A DNA stretch of 64,000 bases. Origin: Prevotellaceae bacterium. Its GTDB lineage: Bacteria; Bacteroidota; Bacteroidia; Bacteroidales; Bacteroidaceae. Below, piece after piece: positions 1-7,614 of this stretch (the stretch's first letter is position 1; the number at the start of each line of letters is the position of its first letter). The notes under the pieces were generated by a model that saw only the letters and a list, made by a program, of their open reading frames with translations, was not told where the DNA came from and made no database searches. Location of the stretch: assembly GCA_015257125.1 (NCBI GenBank), contig JABZKU010000005.1:48286-112285 (forward strand). Reading direction: 5' to 3'. The position numbers and the translations under genes are program-made.

Positions 1-1
1 T

Positions 2-475
2 TGCGACTCGCTCGCCATCTCCGTTGGTACGAGCCATGGTGCTTATAAGTTCAAGCCCGAACAGTGCACCCGCGACCCGAAGACCGGTCGTCTCGTTCCT
101 CCCCCCCTCGCATTCGACGTGCTCGCCGCTATCGAAGAGAAGCTCCCCGGATTCCCCATCGTGCTCCACGGTTCTTCGTCGGTGCCCCAGGAAGAAGTGG
201 ACACCATCAACAAGTACGGCGGTAAGCTCCCCGATGCAGTGGGTATCCCCGAAGAACAGCTCCGCAAGGCTGCTGCTTCTGCTGTTTGCAAGATCAACAT
301 CGACTCTGACTCGCGTCTCGCCATGACGGCTGCTGTGCGCAAGGTCTTCGCTGAGAAGCCCGGTGAGTTCGACCCCCGCAAGTACCTCGGACCCGCTCGC
401 GACAACATGCAGAAGCTCTACGAACACAAGATCGTGAACGTACTCGGCTCGAACAACAAGCTCGCTCAGTGCTAA
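2..475 (+). CDS. fbaA: Class II fructose-bisphosphate aldolase, C-terminal part (cut by window start)
   Basis: Glycolytic and gluconeogenic aldolase that reversibly cleaves fructose 1,6-bisphosphate into dihydroxyacetone phosphate and glyceraldehyde 3-phosphate; cytoplasmic, zinc-dependent. The frame is open from base 2, so only about the last 157 codons are present. Visible family features are the VGTSHGAYKF segment near the start, LHGSSSVP (phosphate-binding loop region) and KINIDSDSR, the counterpart of the NxDTD phosphate-binding motif. The C-terminus YLGPARDNMQKLYEHK is typical of the longer Bacteroidales form. A strong terminator follows the stop. Assignment is from remembered family motifs, and the zinc-binding N-terminal half is outside the window. 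Confidence 0.92.
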   Translation, partial: CDSLAISVGTSHGAYKFKPEQCTRDPKTGRLVPPPLAFDVLAAIEEKLPGFPIVLHGSSSVPQEEVDTINKYGGKLPDAVGIPEEQLRKAAASAVCKINIDSDSRLAMTAAVRKVFAEKPGEFDPRKYLGPARDNMQKLYEHKIVNVLGSNNKLAQC

Positions 476-522
476 GCACATCGACTTCAGGGCAGTGCTT
501 TTAGGCGCTACCCAACCAATAA

Positions 523-566
523 GCGCGACACTTCTCCGCAATGAGAGGTGTCGCGCTTCTTTTTGT
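523..566 (+). terminator. Intrinsic terminator of the aldolase gene
   Basis: A 14-base-pair stem (523-536 with 543-556, one G-U pair) with a six-base loop is followed by a T-rich run. It lies 48 bases after the aldolase stop. Confidence 0.88.
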
Positions 567-862
567 ATCTATCGTTTTGAGCACTCTCGCTATGCTTTGT
601 GTCGGCGGCCGCGGAGTGAGTGTTAGAAAAGGGGATTTAGAAAGCGCTGTAGATAGGAGATACTTCTTCCTACAGAAAGGGGCGTTTGGCGCCCTGTGGT
701 GCGCTTAAATGGACAAGGCCAAGGGAACCCTGTCCGGAGCACCCAAGGTTGTGCGAGGAGGTGTCGACGCTGCGCAACGTGCTTTGCACCGAAACGTGTG
801 GGCGATCGAGGGCTGCAAGGTGGCACGAGGCTTTGACCGACGCGGGCAAAGCGAAAAAGACA

Positions 863-898
863 CGGCTCAGATGGCATAGCGCGATCTGAGCCGTTTTC
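863..898 (+). terminator. Hairpin with T-run
   Basis: A 10-pair stem (863-872 with 884-893) is followed by TTTT on the plus strand. It could end a short plus-strand transcript; no gene is recognised upstream of it apart from the aldolase, which already has its own terminator. Confidence 0.5.
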
Positions 899-910
899 CT
901 CTGAATGACA

Positions 911-938
911 TAGCCGGACACTTCGCAGTGTCCGGCTA
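911..938 (-). terminator. Perfect hairpin downstream of thrS
   Basis: Twelve perfect pairs (911-922 with 927-938) and a four-base loop, about 90 bases past the thrS stop. It has no clear T-run on either side, so it may stabilise the mRNA end or terminate transcription with help from the neighbouring hairpins. Confidence 0.45.
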
Positions 939-1026
939 CTCAAATAACCAATCTTCTTAGCCTTGAGCGCATACCAGTCTAATCAACATTAGACCCGCGC
1001 CCGGCTTCGTTTTGTCAAGTCACGGT

Positions 1027-2973
1027 TTAGTATGCTCCCAATTGAGCCTTCACTTCCTCGTCGACACGAGCGGCGAAAGCATCAATGGTCATGACTTCTT
1101 GTTGTCCGTCGCTGCCTTGCATGCGTACGGCCACTGTGCCGTCGGCAGCTTCCTTTTCTCCGACTACGAGGAGATAGGGGATGTGCTTCATTTCGTTGTC
1201 GCGGATCTTGCGGCCGATCTTTTCGCTACGATCGTCCACGAGCGTGCGCACATCGTTGGCTTCGAGACGCTCGCGCACTTGCTGAGCATAGTCGTTGTAT
1301 TTGTCGGAGATGGGCAGTACAACGGCTTGGTCGGGGGTGAGCCAGAGGGGGAAACGACCGGCGGTGTGCTCGATGAGCACGGCCACGAAGCGTTCGAGCG
1401 AACCGAAGGGGGCGCGGTGAATCATCACGGGGCGGTGCTTCTGGTTGTCTTCGCCGGTGTATTCGAGTTGGAAGCGTTCGGGGAGGTTGTAGTCCACCTG
1501 AATCGTACCCAGCTGCCAACGGCGGCCGATGGCGTCTTTCACCATGAAGTCGAGCTTCGGGCCGTAGAAAGCGGCTTCGCCATATTCGATGCGGGCGTTG
1601 AGTCCCTTCTCTTCGCAGGCTTCGACGATGGCTTGTTCGGCGCGTTCCCAGTTGTCTTCCGAGCCGATGTACTTCGAGCGGTCGGTTTGGTGACGGAGCG
1701 AGATCTGCGCTTCGTAGTTCTCGAACTTCAGCGACTTGAAGATGATGAGGATGATGTCCATCACGTTGAGGAACTCCTGCTTCACTTGGTCGGGTCGGCA
1801 GAAGATGTGGGCATCGTCTTGCGTAAATCCGCGTACACGCGTCAAGCCGTGGAGCTCACCGCTCTGTTCGTAGCGATAGACGGTACCGAACTCGGCGATG
1901 CGGAGGGGGAGGTCCTTGTACGAACGGGGCTTCCAAGCGAAGATTGCGCAGTGGTGGGGGCAATTCATGGGCTTGAGGAAGTATTCTTCCCCTTCTTCGG
2001 GCGTGGTGATGGGTTGGAAGGAGTCTTTACCGTATTTGGCGTAGTGGCCGGAGGTGACGTAGAGGTTCTTCGAACCGATGTGCGGCGTGATCACCTGTTG
2101 GTAACCAAACTTCTTCTGAATCTTCTTCAAGAAGTCTTCGAGACGCAGGCGCAGGGCAGTACCCTTGGGCAACCACATGGGCAGACCCTTGCCGACGAGT
2201 TCGGAGAACATGAAGAGTTCCATTTCCTTACCGATCTTGCGGTGGTCGCGACGCTTGGCTTCTTCCAACAAGGCGAGATATTCGTCGAGGAGCTTCTTCT
2301 TGGGGAAGGTGATACCATAGACGCGGGTGAGCATGGGACGCTTCTCGTCGCCGCGCCAGTAGGCAGAGCTGACAGCCATGACTTTGCAAGCCTTGATGGG
2401 CGCGGTGCTCAACAAGTGCGGGCCGCGGCAGAGGTCGGTGAAGTTACCTTGGGTGTAGGTGGTGATGTGGCCGTCTTCGAGGTCGGCGATGAGTTCGTTC
2501 TTGTAGGTCTGACCGCGATCACCGAAGAATTTGAGCGCATCGGCCTTGGAGATGGGGGCGCGTTGGAGCGCTTCCTTTCGTTGGGCGATTTCGATCATCT
2601 TCTTCTCGATCTTGGCGAAATCTTCTTCGCGAATCACAACACCTTCGGGGGGCATTACATCGTAGTAAAAACCATTTTCGATGGCGGGACCGATACCGAA
2701 TTGCGTACCGGGCCAGAGTTCTTGAATGGATTCGGCCATAAGGTGTGCCGAGGTGTGCCAGAAGGTGTGTTTACCTTCGGCGTCTTCCCACTTGTAGAGG
2801 GCGATTTCGGCATCTTCGGTGATGGGTCTGTTCAGTTCAACGGTCTGTCCGTTCACGCCGACGGAGAGCACCTCTTGTGCCAGGCGCTGCGAAATGCTTT
2901 CGGCGATTTGTTGCCCGGTGACTCCGCTTTCGTATTCGCGGACGCTGCCATCGGGAAAGGTAATCTTTATCAT
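1027..2973 (-). CDS. thrS: Threonine--tRNA ligase
   Basis: Charges tRNA-Thr with threonine using ATP and edits mis-charged seryl-tRNA-Thr; cytoplasmic class II synthetase. At 648 residues it has full family length. Domain order: TGS domain (about 1-60), editing domain carrying HTSAH (73-77) and a distal Cys-containing segment (CRGPH), catalytic core with the zinc-ligand segment MNCPHH and class II motifs (RYEQSGELHGLTRVRGF; APFGSLERF), and a C-terminal anticodon-binding domain from about 540. In many Bacteroidales thrS is followed by infC-rpmI-rplT; here it stands alone and faces the aldolase gene. A promoter and a 9-pair leader hairpin lie upstream. Confidence 0.98.
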   Translation of the reverse strand: MIKITFPDGSVREYESGVTGQQIAESISQRLAQEVLSVGVNGQTVELNRPITEDAEIALYKWEDAEGKHTFWHTSAHLMAESIQELWPGTQFGIGPAIENGFYYDVMPPEGVVIREEDFAKIEKKMIEIAQRKEALQRAPISKADALKFFGDRGQTYKNELIADLEDGHITTYTQGNFTDLCRGPHLLSTAPIKACKVMAVSSAYWRGDEKRPMLTRVYGITFPKKKLLDEYLALLEEAKRRDHRKIGKEMELFMFSELVGKGLPMWLPKGTALRLRLEDFLKKIQKKFGYQQVITPHIGSKNLYVTSGHYAKYGKDSFQPITTPEEGEEYFLKPMNCPHHCAIFAWKPRSYKDLPLRIAEFGTVYRYEQSGELHGLTRVRGFTQDDAHIFCRPDQVKQEFLNVMDIILIIFKSLKFENYEAQISLRHQTDRSKYIGSEDNWERAEQAIVEACEEKGLNARIEYGEAAFYGPKLDFMVKDAIGRRWQLGTIQVDYNLPERFQLEYTGEDNQKHRPVMIHRAPFGSLERFVAVLIEHTAGRFPLWLTPDQAVVLPISDKYNDYAQQVRERLEANDVRTLVDDRSEKIGRKIRDNEMKHIPYLLVVGEKEAADGTVAVRMQGSDGQQEVMTIDAFAARVDEEVKAQLGAY

Positions 2974-3056
2974 CGTAACTGATCGTTATGTTGTTTGTGT
3001 GTGAATGGGCGAACTAGTTGAAGTTCGCTGTCGAGGGCGATCGAAGGTAATGTGTT

Positions 3057-3082
3057 TCGCTCGCGTGAAAAAGCGCGAGCGA
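3057..3082 (-). promoter_or_regulatory. Hairpin in the thrS 5' leader
   Basis: A perfect 9-pair stem (3057-3065 with 3074-3082) with an 8-base loop, about 85 bases before the thrS start and inside the predicted leader. Known thrS operators in other bacteria mimic the tRNA-Thr anticodon arm; the loop here is T-rich in the mRNA sense and shows no threonine anticodon, so its role is unknown. Confidence 0.4.
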
Positions 3083-3142
3083 CCGTTCTGTTTCCTCGCC
3101 CCTGCTGTGGATAGTTGGCTCGTTGCCAAATAGATGATTTGG

Positions 3143-3173
3143 CAAAGTTAGTTTATATGCGTCGAACGGCCAA
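3143..3173 (-). promoter_or_regulatory. Probable thrS promoter
   Basis: On the minus strand the -7 element TAACTTTG (3143-3150) is preceded by TTG (3171-3173) with 20 bases between. This matches the Bacteroidota housekeeping pattern. The start point would be near 3136, giving a leader of about 160 bases. A GCCAAAT/ATTTGGC inverted repeat (3125-3143) overlaps the start point. Confidence 0.65.
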
Positions 3174-3187
3174 GGGAAACGGGAGTT

Positions 3188-4096
3188 TTATCGGATCGCG
3201 CCGATGATTTCGTGAACGTCTTTCACGCCGTGTTCGTCGCACCAAGTGTTGATGCCGTCGATGACCTTCATTGTCACGCCGGGATCGATGAAGTTGGCAG
3301 TGCCGATTTGCACGGCGGTGGCGCCGCACATCATAAACTCGATGGCATCTTGTGCATTCATGATGCCGCCCAATCCGACAACGGGGATTTTTACGGCGCG
3401 GCTTACTTGATGCACCATGCGCAGGGCGACGGGCTTGACACAAGGGCCGGAAAGTCCGCCGGTGCCGATGCTCAGGCGCGAAACGCGGCGCTCAATGTCG
3501 ACACTCATTCCCATAAGGGTATTGATGAGCGAAACGGAGTCGGCACCTTCGGCTTCCACTGCGCGCGCAATCTCGGCTATGTCGGTGACGTTGGGCGAAA
3601 GTTTGACAATGAGCGTCTTGGGATAGGCGGCGCGGACAGCTTTGACCACCGAAGCGGCACCGGCGCAAGTCACCCCGAAAGCCATTCCGCCGTCGTGGAC
3701 GTTGGGGCAGGAGATGTTAAGTTCGATGGCCGGAATGCCGTCGAGTGCGGCGATGCGGCGGGCGCATTCGGCATAGTCATCGGGCGAAGAACCGCTCACG
3801 TTCACAATGGCGTGCGAACGAATGTCGGTGAGTTGGGGATAGATGTGTTCGGCAAAATAGTCGACACCTTTGTTTTGGAGACCCACGCAGTTGAGCATGC
3901 CCGATGCGGTTTCCGCCATGCGCGGATAGTCATTGCCTTCGCGGGGGAGGAGGGTGGTGCCTTTCACGATGAAAGCGCCGAGTCGATCGAGATCGACAAA
4001 GTCGGCAAATTCCACTCCGTAGCCGAAAGTGCCGGAAGCGGTCATCACCGGATTTTGTAAGGTAAGAGAACCGAGGTTCACTTCGAGATGTGCCAT
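3188..4096 (-). CDS. pyrD: Dihydroorotate dehydrogenase B, catalytic subunit
   Basis: Oxidises dihydroorotate to orotate in pyrimidine synthesis; FMN protein that passes electrons to PyrK and then NAD. The 302-residue protein starting MAHLEVNLGSL has the class 1B length and motifs: NPVMTASGTFGYG near the N-terminus, FIVKGTT, NISCPNVHDGG with the catalytic cysteine, VKLSPNVTDI, VGLGGIMNAQDA and GATAVQIGTAN for FMN phosphate. The frame stays open 51 codons further upstream (to 4249), but that extension is rich in Ser/Ala/Thr/Arg and unlike the family, so the inner ATG is chosen. PyrK is encoded upstream on the same strand, 204 bases away, a wide gap for partner subunits. Confidence 0.95.
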   Translation of the reverse strand: MAHLEVNLGSLTLQNPVMTASGTFGYGVEFADFVDLDRLGAFIVKGTTLLPREGNDYPRMAETASGMLNCVGLQNKGVDYFAEHIYPQLTDIRSHAIVNVSGSSPDDYAECARRIAALDGIPAIELNISCPNVHDGGMAFGVTCAGAASVVKAVRAAYPKTLIVKLSPNVTDIAEIARAVEAEGADSVSLINTLMGMSVDIERRVSRLSIGTGGLSGPCVKPVALRMVHQVSRAVKIPVVGLGGIMNAQDAIEFMMCGATAVQIGTANFIDPGVTMKVIDGINTWCDEHGVKDVHEIIGAIR

Positions 4097-4300
4097 ATTA
4101 TAATGTCGGATTGAAGCCTTTGAATGTGGGTTGGGCGCAGCGGCTGTTGTCGCGGAAGTAAGGCGCAGCGCTGTTGACGTTGCCCCATTGCGGGGAAGCA
4201 ACGAAGAAGTGCCGTAGCGAGGAGGAGCTGAAGCCATCTTTCGGCGCATCGGTGCACCGCTTGGTGGGCGCTCCTTGTGCCGGCGACGAAGGGCGGTGGG

Positions 4301-5083
4301 TTATTGCCAAGTGAGTTCGTCGATGTCAAACACCGGTCCTTCGGTGCAGACACAAACATTGCCGCGAGTGGTTTTCTCCACGCAGCAGAGGCAAGCCCCG
4401 ATGCCGCAGGCCATCATGTTTTCGAGCGAAACGCGGCAGGCATATCCCTTTTGGCGCGAGAGGGCGGCGACCGCTTTCATCATCGGGACGGGGCCGCAGG
4501 CGGCCACTAAGTCAAACTGCTCCGTGTTCCACACCGAATGCTGGGTGACGAAGCCTTTTTCGCCGGCGCTGCCGTCTTCGGTGGTGCAACAGAGCATACC
4601 TATTTCCGCAAAACGCTCGCGTTGCAAAATATCACGTTCTGCGCGGCCGCCGAGCAGGAACACGGGCGTGTGTCCCGCTTCGCGCAAGACGCGTCCGTAG
4701 TAGAGCATCGGTGCTGTGCCGACACCGCCCCCGACGAGCAACATGCGGCGCGCGCCTTCTGTAATGGGGGGGACGGGGAAGGCATTCCCCAGGGGGTAAA
4801 GGCAATTCAGCAAATCGCCTTTGCGAAGTTTGGCCAAGGCTCGTGTGCCGTCGCCGACAAGGTGGATGAGCAAGTCAAAAGTTCCGGCGGCGACATCCGC
4901 GTCGTTGATCGAAATGGGACGGCGCAAAAATGTGGTCGGTGAACCTTCGACGGCCACTTGCACAAATTGCCCCGGAAGGATGGGCGGGAGTTCGTTTTCC
5001 CGATCTCGAAGGTGCAAGAGCAAGTAGTCTTCGCGAAGCATTTCCGCGCGTTCGACGAGGAGGTCTTTGGCAAATTTCTTCAT
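4301..5083 (-). CDS. pyrK: Dihydroorotate dehydrogenase B, electron transfer subunit
   Basis: FAD and [2Fe-2S] protein that carries electrons from PyrD to NAD. The 260-residue chain has an FAD-binding beta-barrel with FLRRPISI (about residues 53-60), an NAD-binding region opening with MLLVGGGVGTAP, the CGPVPMM segment, and a C-terminal iron-sulfur motif CGIGACLCC followed by a further cysteine in GNVCVC. This ferredoxin-reductase-like layout identifies PyrK. It lies upstream of pyrD on the same strand and is probably co-transcribed with it. A promoter with an inverted repeat separates it from the divergent esterase gene. Confidence 0.95.
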   Translation of the reverse strand: MKKFAKDLLVERAEMLREDYLLLHLRDRENELPPILPGQFVQVAVEGSPTTFLRRPISINDADVAAGTFDLLIHLVGDGTRALAKLRKGDLLNCLYPLGNAFPVPPITEGARRMLLVGGGVGTAPMLYYGRVLREAGHTPVFLLGGRAERDILQRERFAEIGMLCCTTEDGSAGEKGFVTQHSVWNTEQFDLVAACGPVPMMKAVAALSRQKGYACRVSLENMMACGIGACLCCVEKTTRGNVCVCTEGPVFDIDELTWQ

Positions 5084-5112
5084 GTTGGGGGACTGTCTAT
5101 GGTGATACGTTG

Positions 5113-5120
5113 CAAAAATA
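5113..5120 (-). promoter_or_regulatory. Probable pyrK -7 element
   Basis: TATTTTTG on the minus strand, 30 bases before the pyrK start, fits TAnnTTTG. No good TTTG is seen 19-20 bases upstream, so the promoter is incomplete as read. Confidence 0.4.
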
Positions 5121-5163
5121 CGAAAAAGCCCCGAGCCAATGCCACTCTCTCTCGGCTTTTCGT
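5120..5163. promoter_or_regulatory. Inverted repeat between divergent pyrK and esterase promoters
   Basis: Arms ACGAAAAAGCC..GAG (5120-5135) and CTCGGCTTTTCGT (5151-5163) are near-complementary. They sit exactly between the two outward-facing -7 elements, so either a shared operator or a transcript hairpin is possible. Confidence 0.45.
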
Positions 5164-5171
5164 TATCTTTG
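5164..5171 (+). promoter_or_regulatory. Probable -7 element of the esterase gene
   Basis: TATCTTTG fits TAnnTTTG and lies 57 bases before the ATG at 5229. The -33 position overlaps the inverted repeat and is not a clear TTTG. Confidence 0.5.
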
Positions 5172-5228
5172 TCGACACAGTTATTTCATTTCTTCTCGAA
5201 TTATTCTTTATCCCTTACCTCACACTGC

Positions 5229-7289
5229 ATGAAACGCCTACTTCTTTCGTTTCTTCTTCTCCTTTTTCTGCTTCCTCTATCGGCGCGCCGCATAATCAAA
5301 GTGGCCTGCGTGGGGAATAGTATCACCTACGGCACCGGTGTGGCCAACCGAGAGCAGAAGGCTTACCCCGTGGTGCTGCAACGTCTGCTCGGCAAAGGCT
5401 ATCAAGTGGAGAACTTCGGCAAACCCGGCGCCACCTTGTTGCGTCGCGGCCATCGTCCTTATTTTGAGCAGTCTGAATTTCGCGCCGCGTTGCAGTTTCG
5501 TCCCGATATTGCCGTGATTCATTTGGGCATCAACGATACCGATCCGCGCAACTGGCCGAACTATCGCGACGAATTCATCCCCGATTATCTTGCACTCATC
5601 GATTCTCTCCGCGTAGTCAACCCCCATGTGCGCATTCTCGTGGCGCGCTTGACGCCGATCGGCGTCGATCATCCGCGTTTTGACAGTGGAACGCGCAAGT
5701 GGCGCGAAGAAATTTCGCAAGCCGTGCAGCAAGTGGCCGAAATCGCCCGTGTGGAATGGATCGATTTCTACGCTCCCTTGGTGCCGCACCCCGATTGGTT
5801 GCCCGACGCGGTGCATCCCGATGCCCGCGGTGCCGAAGTTTTGGCAAAAGTGGCCTATGCCGGCATCACGGGGCGTTACGGCGGACTGCAACTTCCGCCG
5901 GTTTTTGCCGACAATATGGTGTTGCAACGCGGCATGCCCTTCTATTTGAAAGGAAAGGCCGATGCCGGCGAAACAGTGGTGGTGCGTTTGGGCGGTAAAG
6001 AGTTGGCGAGCGGCGTGACCGATGTGCGCGGGGTGTGGAATGTGCGCATTCCTGCGCTCACGGCCGCGGACAGTACGACACTCACCGTCTCCACGGCTCG
6101 CCGAACACTCACTTATCGCAATGTCGCTGTCGGCGAAGTGTGGTTGTGTTCGGGACAGTCGAACATGGCATTCAAGTTACGACAAGCCGCCGACGCTTCT
6201 CGCGACATTGCCAAGGCGACCGATCGAGGATTGCGCCTCTACAATATGCAACCGCGTTGGGAAACCGACAACGTGGAGTGGGATAGTACGGCCGTCGACT
6301 CCGTGTCGCGCTTGCAATACTACCGTCCTGCGCAGTGGGTGGCCTCCTCTCCTCAAAACGCTGCGGACTTCTCGGCCGTAGCTTACTACATGGGGCGCAT
6401 GTTGCGCGACAGTCTCCGTGTGCCGGTGGGCTTAGTCTGCAATGCCGTCGGCGGAACGCCGATTGAGTCGTGGATTGACCGCCCGATGCTCGAAGAATAC
6501 TATCCACAAGTGTTGCGCCATTGGAAAAACAACGATTTCGTGATGGACTGGGTGCGCGGTCGTGCGGCGAAAAACCTCGCGCGTCGTCCCGGAGGTCGCC
6601 ATCCCTATCATCCCGCCTATTGCTTTGAGGCGGGCATTGAACCGCTTTTGAATCTTCCCTTACGTGGCGTGGCCTGGTATCAGGGCGAATCGAATGCGCA
6701 CAACCCCGACTCTTGGCGCTTCGACCTGCTGGCGCGAAGTTGGCGAATGCGAATGGGCGATTTCAGTCTCCCGTTCTACGTCGTACAGCTGTCCGGCATC
6801 GAGCGTCCGTCGTGGCCTTGGATGCGCAACACGCAGCGCATTGCGCAGCGCAGTGTCTTTGCCACGCAAATGGTGGTGAGTTCCGATTTGGGATTGCGCC
6901 ACGATGTGCACCCGCCCTACAAACGTCCGGTGGGCGAACGTCTCGCGCAATCGATGTTGCGTCACACTTACGACCGATCCGGCGCACCCGTTTCTCCCGA
7001 AGTGGGAGCGAACAGTAAGGTGGACGGTGACCGTGTGCAACTTGATCTGCGTGAAGCGAAAGGTCTGCACGGCAGCGACGGACAACCCTTGCGTGGTTTT
7101 GAAATCGCAGGCGAGAATCAGCTCTTCTTTCCTGCCACAGCGCAGTTGAACGAAGACGGAAGGCTCACGCTTCATGCGCCGAAGGTTGCGCAACCTCGCT
7201 ATGTGCGTTACGGCTGGCAGCCTTTTCCCACCGGCAATGTCGTGAATGGCGCCGGTCTTCCGTTGGGCACATTCAGCATCTCGCTCTGA
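5229..7289 (+). CDS. Secreted two-domain SGNH hydrolase / sialate O-acetylesterase
   Basis: Likely removes O-acetyl groups from sialic acids (or other glycans) so that sialidases can act; periplasmic or surface. The start at 5229 gives a clean signal peptide (MKRLLLSF..LPLSA). The first domain is an SGNH esterase: GNSITYG with nucleophile Ser31, a LGINDTD block and DAVHPDARG supplying the Asp-His pair. The second is a sialate O-acetylesterase domain: CSGQSNM with Ser311 and AWYQGESN (about 482-489). The 686-residue double-esterase layout matches dimodular NanS/EstA proteins of Tannerella and Bacteroides, recalled from the literature. No sialidase or sialic acid transporter is nearby, so the substrate is inferred. 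Confidence 0.85.
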   Translation: MKRLLLSFLLLLFLLPLSARRIIKVACVGNSITYGTGVANREQKAYPVVLQRLLGKGYQVENFGKPGATLLRRGHRPYFEQSEFRAALQFRPDIAVIHLGINDTDPRNWPNYRDEFIPDYLALIDSLRVVNPHVRILVARLTPIGVDHPRFDSGTRKWREEISQAVQQVAEIARVEWIDFYAPLVPHPDWLPDAVHPDARGAEVLAKVAYAGITGRYGGLQLPPVFADNMVLQRGMPFYLKGKADAGETVVVRLGGKELASGVTDVRGVWNVRIPALTAADSTTLTVSTARRTLTYRNVAVGEVWLCSGQSNMAFKLRQAADASRDIAKATDRGLRLYNMQPRWETDNVEWDSTAVDSVSRLQYYRPAQWVASSPQNAADFSAVAYYMGRMLRDSLRVPVGLVCNAVGGTPIESWIDRPMLEEYYPQVLRHWKNNDFVMDWVRGRAAKNLARRPGGRHPYHPAYCFEAGIEPLLNLPLRGVAWYQGESNAHNPDSWRFDLLARSWRMRMGDFSLPFYVVQLSGIERPSWPWMRNTQRIAQRSVFATQMVVSSDLGLRHDVHPPYKRPVGERLAQSMLRHTYDRSGAPVSPEVGANSKVDGDRVQLDLREAKGLHGSDGQPLRGFEIAGENQLFFPATAQLNEDGRLTLHAPKVAQPRYVRYGWQPFPTGNVVNGAGLPLGTFSISL

Positions 7290-7408
7290 TGGTGAGCGTC
7301 GCCTCACAACTTGTGCGAAACCTCTCGTTCAAGTGTCGGCCGGCGGGCTGTTTGCAGGCGATTTCAGCGCGTAAAAACGAAAAAGTTCCCAGTTTTTTCG
7401 ATCATTCC

Positions 7409-7439
7409 TTGTGTAGTTGCGCAAGAGTGCCTATCTTTG
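7409..7439 (+). promoter_or_regulatory. Promoter of tRNA-Val
   Basis: TTG (7409-7411), 20 bases, then TATCTTTG (7432-7439). The start point would fall some 25 bases before the tRNA. Confidence 0.6.
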
Positions 7440-7470
7440 CACCGCAATCGAGAGCTGAGGCTTTCTGATT

Positions 7471-7545
7471 GGGCGCTTAGCTCAGCTGGTTCAGAGCGTC
7501 TGCCTTACAAGCAGAGGGTCGGGGGTTCGAATCCCTCAGCGCCCA
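7471..7545 (+). tRNA. tRNA-Val (anticodon TAC)
   Basis: Cloverleaf: acceptor GGGCGCT pairs with AGCGCCC, the anticodon stem TCTGC/GCAGA encloses loop CTTACAA with TAC at 7506-7508, and the T arm contains GGTTCGAATCC. The CCA end is not encoded. Confidence 0.96.
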
Positions 7546-7570
7546 CAACTATATATTACGGATTTCAAAT

Positions 7571-7614
7571 AGCAGCAATTCATCTTCTGATGAGTTGCTG
7601 CTGTTTTGTTTTGT
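7571..7614 (+). terminator. Terminator after tRNA-Val
   Basis: A 14-pair stem (7571-7584 with 7589-7602, one G-U) with a four-base loop is followed by GTTTTGTTTTG. Confidence 0.9.

Larger units (their letters stand above)
567..1026. other. Non-coding stretch between convergent aldolase and thrS genes
   Basis: No convincing gene is seen. The open frames on both strands overlap one another and have arginine/serine-rich, low-quality translations. The stretch contains three hairpins: 863-893 followed by TTTT, a perfect 12-pair hairpin at 911-938, and a perfect 7-pair hairpin at 977-994. The last two lie just beyond the thrS stop on the minus strand. Bases 567-862 hold nothing recognisable. Confidence 0.6.

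Noticed and set aside
1012..2982. 656-codon open frame on the plus strand opposite thrS
   Set aside because: It mirrors thrS codon by codon. The translation is rich in Val, Gly, Glu and Phe without any family motif, a common shadow in G+C-rich genes.
2974..3187. T-box or threonine attenuator upstream of thrS
   Set aside because: No T-box sequence (TGGNACCGCG type) and no run of threonine codons; only a simple hairpin is seen.
4097..4249. 51-codon N-terminal extension of pyrD
   Set aside because: The family starts at MAHLEVN-like sequences. The extension is biased and not conserved-looking, so it is treated as an untranslated gap, though noted as a finding.
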